Assembly: GCA_947627515.1 (NCBI GenBank)
Contig: CANQWI010000009.1
Coordinates: forward strand, 1-32,836
Direction of reading: 5' to 3'
DNA length: 32,836 bases
DNA from: an uncultured Clostridia bacterium
GTDB taxonomy: Bacteria; Bacillota; Clostridia; Christensenellales; Borkfalkiaceae
Shown here: positions 17,274 to 26,300 of the stretch, in pieces
How the letters are laid out: each line of letters begins with the position of its first letter
How positions within the stretch are numbered: position 1 is the stretch's first letter
Made by a program: the position numbers and the translations under genes
The notes under the pieces: model-generated
Told to the model about the DNA's origin: nothing
The model's database searches: none
Seen by the model: only the letters and a program-made list of their open reading frames with translations

Positions 17274-18413
17274 ATGAAGATCGCACTCTTCGGAGGCTCC
17301 TTCGACCCCGTTCACACAGAGCATCTCCGTCTTGCATCAGAGGCGCAGCGGCAGCTCGGGCTCGACAAGCTCTTTTTCATCCCATCCTATCGCGCCCCGC
17401 ACAAGGCCCTGGGCCCCGTCGCGAGCGGGGAGGAGCGGCTGCGTCTGCTTCAGGCTGCCTGCGCTCAGCTGCCCTTTGCCGAGGCCGACGACCTCGAGCT
17501 TACAGCCGGCGGGACGAGCTACACCTACCTCACCTGCCGCGCCTTTCGGGAAAAATACCCCGACGCCGAGCTCTTCTTTCTCGTCGGTGCAGACATGCTC
17601 GAGGACTTTTTTTCGTGGCGTTCTCCCGAGGAAATTTTACGTTGCGTCACCCTTGTCGCATGCGGAAGGGGAGAAAATTATGCGCATAATATGCATGACC
17701 GCTTCCGTACCCGCTTTGGCAAGGATTTCCTTGAGCTTGACTTTTGCGGCAGGGAGATCTCCTCGTCCGACATCCGCGTTGCCCTTGCCTTTCGGGACAA
17801 TGCCCTTGCCCGCAGCTATCTTCCCGACGAGGTCCTTTCTCTCATTGAGAGTGAGGGCATGTACCGCATCCCCTCCATCGAGGGCGGGCTTGCGCTTCTG
17901 ACGGAGCGGCGCAGGGAGCACAGTGAACGGGTCGCACGCATGGCGGTAAAGCGTGCCCGCTCGCTCGGCATTCCCGAATGGAAGGCCCTCACCGCTTCCA
18001 TGCTCCACGATTGCGGCAAAAACGTGCAAAAAACGGACAAAATTCTGCAAAATTTCCTCTTTCCCGCCGATGTTCCCCCGCCCGTTCTGCATCAATTTAC
18101 GGGGGCGTATCTCGCGGAAACGCTCTTTCACGTCACCGATCCCGACGTCCTCAACGCCATCCGCTACCACACGAGCGGCCGCCCCGGGATGTCGCAGCTC
18201 GAAAAGCTTATCTTCCTTTCCGACCTGCTCGAGGAGGGCCGCAGTTTCGACGGTATCGACACGCTTCGCGCGGCCTATTATGAAGATCTCGACCGCTGCT
18301 TATATCTCAGCCTTAAGCATCTTCTCGAGTATCTTCACACGCAGAGCGAGCCCGTTTATTCGCTGACGGAGCGGGCATTTGAATGGATCAAATCGTGCAT
18401 ACGTTTTGAATAA
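17274..18413 (+). CDS. nadD-yqeK: NadD nicotinate-nucleotide adenylyltransferase fused to YqeK-like HD phosphohydrolase
   Basis: 379 aa; MKIALFGGSFDPVHTEHLRLA and REISSSDIR (NadD) then REHSERVARMAVKRARSLGIPEWKALTASMLHDCGKN (HD/YqeK). Confidence 0.93.
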   Translation: MKIALFGGSFDPVHTEHLRLASEAQRQLGLDKLFFIPSYRAPHKALGPVASGEERLRLLQAACAQLPFAEADDLELTAGGTSYTYLTCRAFREKYPDAELFFLVGADMLEDFFSWRSPEEILRCVTLVACGRGENYAHNMHDRFRTRFGKDFLELDFCGREISSSDIRVALAFRDNALARSYLPDEVLSLIESEGMYRIPSIEGGLALLTERRREHSERVARMAVKRARSLGIPEWKALTASMLHDCGKNVQKTDKILQNFLFPADVPPPVLHQFTGAYLAETLFHVTDPDVLNAIRYHTSGRPGMSQLEKLIFLSDLLEEGRSFDGIDTLRAAYYEDLDRCLYLSLKHLLEYLHTQSEPVYSLTERAFEWIKSCIRFE

Positions 18414-18436
18414 ATACAAAATAGGGGGTACCAAAT

Positions 18437-18784
18437 ATGGAAAGCTATGAGCTTGCAAAAAAAGCCTGCAGAGCCCTGTCCGACAAGAAGGGGGAGGATA
18501 TCGTCATCCTGAATGTCGGCGATCAGACAGTCGTCTGCTCCTACTTCGTCATCGCGAGCGGCAGGTCGACCACGCAGGTCAAGGCACTGTGCGAGAATGT
18601 CGAGGAGGAGCTCAAAAAGCTCGGTCTCTCACCCGTTCGCACGGAGGGCGTCCGCGAGGGGAGATGGGGCGTCCTCGACTATGGCGACGTCGTTGTCCAT
18701 GTCTTCAATGAGGAATCCCGTCTCTTCTATTATCTTGAACGCCTCTGGGACAGCGGTCAGAATCTCGAGCACTACGAGGGCTGA
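18437..18784 (+). CDS. rsfS: ribosome silencing factor RsfS
   Basis: 115 aa; KKGEDIVILNVGDQTVVCSYFVIASGRSTTQVKALCENVEEELKK, EGVREGRWGVLDYGDVVVHVFNEESRLFYYLERLW; follows nadD-yqeK. Confidence 0.95.
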   Translation: MESYELAKKACRALSDKKGEDIVILNVGDQTVVCSYFVIASGRSTTQVKALCENVEEELKKLGLSPVRTEGVREGRWGVLDYGDVVVHVFNEESRLFYYLERLWDSGQNLEHYEG

Positions 18785-18785
18785 C

Positions 18786-19037
18786 TCATTTGAAGGTAAA
18801 ACGCTTGGGGTCGGAGTATTCCGTCTTCAGGCGTTTTTTCTTGCGCTCAACGATGTAATAGACGGGCTCGCCTTTTTCCTCCGTCTCCGAAGGGGACGCA
18901 TTTCTCCTGCCTTTGTCGCTGTCCCTTTTCCGCATGGCTCTGTAGCCGACAGCGGCGAGTCGGAGGGCGTGGATGATCAGAAAGCAGACTCCAAGCAGGA
19001 TCACGGTGTAGATGGCTCCGAGGGTTTGAATGCTCAT
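18786..19037 (-). CDS. small hypothetical membrane protein (83 aa)
   Basis: N-terminal TM (LGAIYTVILLGVCFLIIHALRLAAV) and charged C-terminus; stop 1 bp from the rsfS stop; fills the gap. Confidence 0.6.
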   Translation of the reverse strand: MSIQTLGAIYTVILLGVCFLIIHALRLAAVGYRAMRKRDSDKGRRNASPSETEEKGEPVYYIVERKKKRLKTEYSDPKRFTFK

Positions 19038-19112
19038 GCCCTCATTTTAGGCTCCGCATACTGTCACATTCTGCAAAAAATTGGCATACCGAACGCAATT
19101 TTCGGGAAAAAT

Positions 19113-19847
19113 ATGCCCATGGAAATGACGAATGGCAAAATTTTCTTACCACCCGAGGAGAAAGTGGCATACACCGAGTTCAAACGCAGTCGCAGGGAAG
19201 CGCAGGTCCTTCTCACCCTCAGAAAGCTTCTCTTCGACGCCTCTCACCGCGAGACCGACGGCCCCGTCCTCAAAAAGATCTGCGAGTTTGCAAAGAAGAA
19301 CGACCTCAGCGGCGTCCTCGTCTCTCCCGTCAATGTGTCTGCGGCGAAAAGGCTGCTTGCGGGCTCCCACGTTCGCGTCGTGTGCCTTGTAGGCGGCAGT
19401 GGAGAGACCCTTCCCGCGGTCAAAAAATACGAGGCCAAGAAGGCTGTGCGCTGCGGTGCCGACGAGCTCCGTCTCGTGCCCTGCTACTCTGCGCTCCTTC
19501 GCGGGAATCTCGCTTTTCTTCGCCGTGAGGTCAGGCGGGTCAAACGCGCCGTAAGACTCCCCGTGACCGTCTCCCTCGAGGACCGCACGCTCGGCGAGGA
19601 GGACGTCGCGCTCGGCGTCAGGGCTGCCTGCGACGGGGGTGCGAACGCCGTCTGCGTCCGTGGGGAGACCCCGCTCCTTCTGCGGGCAGTGGAGGCCGCC
19701 GCGGGCCGTGCCGAGGTCGACTGCGCGGGGGTCGAGAATGCCGAACAGCTCCGCTCGCTCATTGCCCTCGGAGCCCTCAGGCTCGTCTCCTCCTGCGCCG
19801 ATAAGGTCTCCGACGAGCTCCTTTCTCTCATCCCCGAGAAAGAATAA
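19113..19847 (+). CDS. DeoC-like (deoxyribose-phosphate aldolase family) protein, probably non-catalytic
   Basis: 244 aa from ATG 19113; ETLPAVKKYEAKKAVRCGADELRLVPCYSALLRGN aligns with DeoC beta/alpha region but Schiff-base Lys motifs absent. The track start 18513 overlaps rsfS. Confidence 0.65.
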   Translation: MPMEMTNGKIFLPPEEKVAYTEFKRSRREAQVLLTLRKLLFDASHRETDGPVLKKICEFAKKNDLSGVLVSPVNVSAAKRLLAGSHVRVVCLVGGSGETLPAVKKYEAKKAVRCGADELRLVPCYSALLRGNLAFLRREVRRVKRAVRLPVTVSLEDRTLGEEDVALGVRAACDGGANAVCVRGETPLLLRAVEAAAGRAEVDCAGVENAEQLRSLIALGALRLVSSCADKVSDELLSLIPEKE

Positions 19848-19872
19848 CATGTGTTATATAACATATGTTATT
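19843..19872. repeat. 30-bp near-perfect palindrome at the DeoC-like stop codon
   Basis: AATAACATGTGTTAT / ATAACATATGTTATT: 15-bp arms with one mismatch; right half contains the perfect palindrome ATAACATATGTTAT. Confidence 0.85.
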
Positions 19873-19883
19873 TTAAACATAAC

Positions 19884-19911
19884 GCTCCCTCAGATGAGGG
19901 GCTTTTCTTTT
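19884..19911 (+). terminator. rho-independent terminator after the DeoC-like gene
   Basis: GCTCCCTCA-GA-TGAGGGGC (one bulge) followed by TTTTCTTTT. Confidence 0.65.
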
Positions 19912-20227
19912 GCAAAAGGCTCCGCATCCGTCCTGCGTCCGTCCCCGCTCCCGTCCCCGTTCTCGTCCTCCCGTCTGCTCCTGTTCCGCCCCTCGCGTCC
20001 GATCCGCGTCTTCTCCGATACCGGCGTCCGCGCCGTCCCGATCCTGCGTCCTTGCCAAAATACACCCCGTCGCCGCAGGCAGTCGGCCCGTTCCTTGTTT
20101 CCGTCCCCGTCGGCCCGATGTCGTTCCGCTTGCACAAATTATGTTCGATATTTTCAAAAACCGCCCCCGTCGGGAAAATTTTTTTGAAAAAAAGCGCATT
20201 TTATGAAACTTTTTTCACTCCAAATCA

Positions 20228-20256
20228 TTGACTTGCCTTGTCAATCGTGATATAAT
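20228..20256 (+). promoter_or_regulatory. SigA-type promoter of the giant surface-protein gene
   Basis: TTGACT (20228-20233), 17-bp spacer, TATAAT (20251-20256). Overlapped by inverted repeat ATTGAC-TTGCCTT-GTCAAT (20227-20245). Confidence 0.8.
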
Positions 20257-20276
20257 CAACTCGTATGACATAGAGT

Positions 20277-20349
20277 CTACACTTCTGTCCCTGTCTCGCG
20301 TGTGCGCGTGTATTGTTATGCACCGTGTGCGCACAAGGGCTCGGTGTAG
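20277..20349 (+). promoter_or_regulatory. structured 5' leader of the giant surface-protein gene
   Basis: Nested complementary segments: CTACAC (20277-20282)/GTGTAG (20344-20349); CCCT/AGGG; GTGTGCGC (20300-20307)/GTGCGCAC (20327-20334, two G.U wobbles). Confidence 0.45.
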
Positions 20350-20393
20350 GCGAAAAGAAACAAAATCTAATTCTGTGTCAAGAGGAGAAAAGC

Positions 20394-23300
20394 ATGAGTG
20401 CTCAAGGCAAAAAGAAGGACAAGGGCTTTATTGCGTTGCTCGTACTGATCATCGTATGCGCTTGTCTCATGGTCGCCGCCGTCACTACGCTCGGCATCGG
20501 TATGTCGAACGGCATGGGCGAAAGCGGTCAGCAGGGTGAACAGGGCGAGCAGGGCGTTCCCGGCTCGAAATGGCACACCGATAAGGGCGCACCGAAGGCC
20601 ACCGTCGGCGTTGAGGGCGATCTGTATCTCGATACGGATTCCGGCGACGTCTACGAGAAAAAGGCCGGCGGCTGGACCAAGGTTTTGAACATTAAGGGCG
20701 CGTCCCCGAAGCTCGAGATCAAGGACGGCTACTGGTACGTTGACGGTGTAAACACCAACGTGAAAGCAGCGGGCGCGGACGGCAAGGACGGCCTTAAGGT
20801 TGAGATCGGCGACAACGGCAACTGGTTTGTCGGCGGTAAGGATACCGAGGTCAAAGCCGGCCATTCGTTCGAAATCAAGAACGGCAAGTGGTACATCGAC
20901 GGCAAGGAAGCGGGCGATGCGACCGTCGTGCCCCGCATCAGCGACGGCTCCAACGGTGAGAAGGCCGGCTATTGGTATATCGGCGATACCTGCACAGAAG
21001 TCAAGGCGCAGGGCGAAAGCGGTAAAAACGGCGTCACGCCCTCTATCAGCGACGACGGCTACTGGGTCGTGAACGGCGAAAAGACCACGGTCAAGGCCGA
21101 GGCCAACAGCATCACCATCGTCTACAACGAGTCCAAGGGCTGCGGTGAATGGTGGATCGACGGCGTCAACACAGGGTATCCCGTGCAGGGTGCTCAGGGT
21201 GCCGACGGCTATACGCCCTACATCGACGAGACCTCTGGTGAATGGTACATCAACGGCGAGACCACAGGCGTCAAGGCAAAGGGCGAGGACGGCAAGGACG
21301 GCCTCACTCCCTATATCGAAGATGGCAAATGGTATATCGGCCAAGACCAAGCCAAGCAGGAGCTCGGCCCCGCGACGGGTGCCGCAGGTAAGGACGGTAC
21401 GCTTTGGTTCTCAGGCGAAGGCGCACCTACGGACCAGTCTCCTGCACCCGATGGTCAGGTTTATGTTGAAGGTGCCGTAGAGGGCAGCTTCTACGTCGAC
21501 ACCAAAGCTGCGGGTGGCTTCGAAATTTATCGTTATGGCACAGACGGCTGGCAGTCTCTTACCAAGGTCACCGTTGAGCTCAAGAACGGCAGAGAGTGGG
21601 TGATCAACGGTACGCAGACTCATCTCTATACCACGATGTGGTTCAGCGGCGAAGGCGACCCGACGAGTGAAAATCTCGGCTATGCGGGTGACCTTTACCT
21701 TAACTTGACCTCCGGTCAGGTTTGGCGTAACACGGGCGCAACTCCCGATGTAAACGGCTTGAGCTCCACATGGGAAAAGCACGTCAGCCTCAAGGGCGAA
21801 ACGGGCGAAACGGGCGAAACCGGTCCCACAGGTCCTGAGGGCCCTCAGGGTACAAGAGGCACTCTTTGGTTCTATGGCCAAGGCGATCCCAACAACTTGA
21901 CAAACGACCAAAAGGAAACCGTCTTCGGAAGCCAAACTCCCGACCTCAAGAACGGTGACCTCTATCTCGATGCAACTCGTAATGAGGAGACCAGCGACGG
22001 CTTCCAGGTTTACCAGTACAGAGAGAGCGATGAGAAGTGGGTTGCGATCGAAGGCTTGAAGCTGCAGGGCGTCAAGGGCGAGCGCGGCACCCGTCTCTTC
22101 GCAGGCAAGGGCGACCCCAACGACGCCGGGAACACGGCCCTTCAGGCTACTCTCGAGGGCGCGCAGAACGGCGACTACTTCTTCGATACGCAGGACGGCG
22201 TTATCTATACATATGTAGAAGCCAACAAAGCGGGCGAGAAGTGGCAGCCTCTCAATGACGACGATCCTCTTGCGGGTACCAAGTGGCTCAGCGGCCCCTA
22301 TGATCCTGACGATGTCAAAGAGGACACCGCTCCCGAGCTCTATGCGCTTGTTCAGGCCGCGAAGGATTACGACGTATACTTTAATACGGAAAGCAAGACC
22401 CTTTGGCAGCTCACGCCTCAAGTAGGCAGCGAAAGCAAATGGGCTCGCCTCGGCGTGCTCTCCGACCAGCGCGGCACCAAGTGGTTCTACGGCTCGGCGG
22501 ATCCCTTCACAGCCGAGAACTTTGACGAGACCGTACCGGGCGCGATCAATGACGACTTCTATCTCCAGACCTTCTATGCCTTCAGCGGCGTAAAGGGCTT
22601 CAAGCTCTACGTCCTTCATACGGAAGGCTGGGTCCTCCTCCTCGACATGAGCGAGAAGATTGTAGATCCCAGCTCGTTCGAGATCCCGAACCTCGACGCT
22701 CTTACCGAATTCCGCAACAGCGTCAATAATAAGGATGGCACGTACGGCGACTTCACCGGTAAGACAGTTACCCTCACGGGTGTCGTCACGGTTCCCGAAA
22801 ACTTCGACGCGATCGGCGATCCTGATTCTCACGTCTTCAACGGTACCTTCGACGGCGGCGCAGGCAGTGACCCGCTCAACGAGCTTGAGGGTCAGGCTGC
22901 TATCCATATCGAAGGCATCACGAGTACACTCTTTGATACGCTTGGCTCGGCTGCCGAGATTTATAACCTCGACCTCCACGGCAAGCTGACATCTAATTTC
23001 GCACTTACGACTGACAGAACAATTGAAAACAATGTTGTTCCTCTCCTCGCGAACACATATGGTCTTGCAAAAGAAATTCAGAATACAGACAAAACTAAGA
23101 TTCACAACGTCCGCATCACGCTCGAAGATGAGACAATGACCTTCGTCGCTTACTGGAATGCGGAAGGCGAAGTCACGGTCACCGTCACGGGTAAGGCACA
23201 GACGGCGAAGGGTAGATATGCCCCTCAGGAGCAGCCTACATCGCTCACACTGGCGAATGCTTACATCCTCGACAGCGCAAGCTACGTCTTCGACAACGTC

Positions 23301-26300
23301 CACCTCAACGGCGGCTACATCAATGTCGACAGCGCAACTGCTCTCACTGTCAAGAACAGCGTGATCGAAAAATACAGGATCGGTACAGGTACCACCGAAC
23401 TCCACGACGCTCCGATTTACGGCGGCTATGGCCACAGCCTTGAATCGCTCGTTCTCGAGAACAACCTCTTCAACTCCGACCGCGCTGTCTATATGTATAA
23501 TAGTATCGCACATGCGACTATTAAGGATAACCGGTTCGGTTCGAGCGAATCCCGCATGAACAACGAATGGGCCGTCAAGTTCATGGCCATTCCTCAAGAA
23601 GCCACTTTCGACATCAGCGGCAACACTGTCTATGGCGAAACCTTGGCAGAGGGCGACGATGCGTCCTTCTATGCCTTCGACTTCTATGCAGATGCAACGA
23701 ATAAGGATCATGCCTATACCGTTAAGCTCGCAGAGAACGAGGTCAATGTCAAGAACTCTGCAGTCGACGCCGGCAAGTTCGGCATCGTAAAGGTCGAATC
23801 GCAGGGCGAAAACGGCGCAAAGGCAAGAGTCTACTTCCTCAGCACAGGCGAAGGGAATAAGCTCTCCGAACAGAAAGAGGCAGCCACCGAGGAAATTTCG
23901 CTCTACAAGGCAATCGCATATACTGCTTACAACCTTGGCGCGGCGGAAACTGCAAACGTGGAGAATTCCTTCGACTTCATCGCGTTCAAAGCAACTCTCG
24001 ACGAGCATAACCTGCTCTCCAAGGCATCCGTCTATCTCGGCTCCAACTTCGGTAGCAAACACAGCTTCACGGCAGGCTCGCTTGAAGGTCAGGTCGTCTC
24101 CGGTAAAGAGAATGATGTTGAGATCATTGACCTTGCGTTTGAGGATCCCGAAGGGTTTGTGCAGCACGTAGCGGATTACACTACCCACTACTATGTGAAC
24201 AACGCCCACGGCCTCGCCTCCTTCCGCGACATGGTCAATAAGGGCAAAGACACAGGCGACTTCTTCAAGGAAAGCAATGTCGTTGTCACCACGCAGGATA
24301 TTGACCTCAACGGTATGAACTGGACGCCTATCGGATACTACGAAAGCGCAGAAAACAACAAGTCCTTCATCGGTACCTTTACCACGAAGTATCAGGGTAA
24401 CCAGTATGCGATCAAGAATCTCAAGATCGACAGTGCAGCAGACGATTATGCCCTCTCAGATAAACCCGATGAAGCCAACCTGGGTCTCTTCGGATATGCT
24501 CACCATGTCACACTCAGTGATATCGTTCTTACAAATGTAAAGATCATCGCGAAGGATGGCGTGCAGGGCAATTCCATTGGTGCCTTGGTCGCAAACAAGG
24601 GCATGAACTGCAACGTGTCTAACGTCACAGTCAACAACTCCGAAGACGGTAAAATTGAAATCCAAGGTAAAGAATACGGTGCCGTCGGTGGCGTATTCGG
24701 TCACAGCTATCGTGAAGTGATCGGTGTTAAGCTCGAAGCTACTGTGGGAAGCAATAGCACGATTTCTGCAACGAAATTCGAGGGCGATACATTTGTCGGC
24801 GGTATTGTCGGACACATGGGCGAAGGTGGAGATACATACTCTGACCTTACAGTCAAGAATGTGACGATCACAGGCTACAGGAATGTTGGCGGTATCTTTG
24901 GCGTTGCCTTGAACGGTACCACCATTTCCAATGCAACCGTTGAAAATGTGATACTGAATGTCGCGGCCCACACCGTGGAAGAAGTATCCACAGTCGCTGC
25001 AGACGATGCAAGGCGCATCGGTGCACTTGCAGGCTCTATCGGGAATAATCACAGCACGATCACAGTTACCGATGCAACTGTTTCGGGCGTCGAGCTTAAC
25101 CGTGCAACAAATTCCGACGGATCCTATGTTCCCATGGGTGTCGTATTTGACGGCTATGTCGGTACAGTCTTCAATAACGGCAGCGACACAGAAAATGTCG
25201 TCTTCAGTGGGACGAATAAGATTGAAGCTAGGCTTGACAAGGGTCTCTACATCCATGACGGCGTTTATGAGATCAGAGAAGCTGCAGGCTTGCAACGCTT
25301 CGCAGATATGGTCACCAAGGGTGGCAATATCAACGATAAAGACTACAGAGCTGACACGACTGGTATGACCGTGAAGCTCATGGAGAACATCAACGTCGCC
25401 GACCTCAAGACTGAAGGCGAATGGGAAAAGACCGTAGGTGGCTATGAATATGCTCTTACCTCCGCTACGCTTGAGGATAAACCCTTCGCGGGCACCTTCG
25501 ACGGCGACGGCAAGGCCATTAAAGGCCTCACCTCTGCACTCTTTGCCTTCACCGACGGCGCAACGATCGAGAACGTCAAGCTCGATAGCCTCAATGTCTC
25601 CGGTGACAGGATCGTCGGCGGTGTCGTCAATCTCGCTAAGGGCAAAACGCACCTCATCGACGTTGCAGTCGAAGGTAAGGTCACTCTCACGCTTGATTCC
25701 AACTTCACCCTGTTCGCCCGTTCGATCGGCGGCCTCATCGGTGCCGTGGACGGCAACGAGGTCACTCTCAGCAGTGTCTCCTTCGAGGGTGAGCTCGACA
25801 ATCAGGCCGAAACAGATCACCTCAACTACCTTGTTTACAACGCAGGTCTCGTCGGTTCGACCTACAATGAAGATTATGCAAATGACCTTTGGGCACAGAA
25901 GAGCAGCACAGCCGTCCTGGCCGCAGGGTATGTGAATGTCAATGCCGACGGGAAAGGCACATTCCTTGGCTCGAATCTCTACACAGCATCCACGAACATT
26001 GCCGTCACAGCAACCGACCTTGGCCTGAGCGAAACGGCCACGGTTGCCGGCCCGCTTAGCAACGCAACCGTTTACGGCTTGCTCGTCACTGTCAAGAGCG
26101 ACAAGGGCCTTGCAAGCGTTGCCGAGCTCGTCAACAACGGCATCACCTTCGAGAATCAGACCGTCCTTGTCGGTAAGACATTCAGCATGCTGGCTTACCA
26201 GCAGTCCTTCAAGGGAATCGGTGCGGAAGGCCATCCTTTCAAGGGCACCTTCAACGGCGGCAACACTGAGATCGGCCATGTCTATGGCGCACTCTTTGGC

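Noticed and set aside
18513-19112. N-terminal extension of the DeoC-like ORF
   Set aside because: Overlaps rsfS and the small minus-strand gene; extension is low-complexity out-of-frame sequence.
19851-20231. 126-aa ORF rich in P/V/A
   Set aside because: Produced by the CCGTCC-type repeat tract; starts inside the palindrome and has no RBS.
20445-20480. Possible lipobox (IVCAC) in the giant protein's N-terminus
   Set aside because: The Cys lies in the middle of the hydrophobic segment rather than at its end; a signal anchor is more plausible.
21411-24209. 932-codon antisense ORF (and 24456-26801, 27903-29195, 29643-30749)
   Set aside because: Directly antisense to the giant gene's clearly structured frame; translations look like mirrored codon bias (avoidance of TTA/CTA/TCA on the sense strand) with no recognisable domain, signal or RBS.
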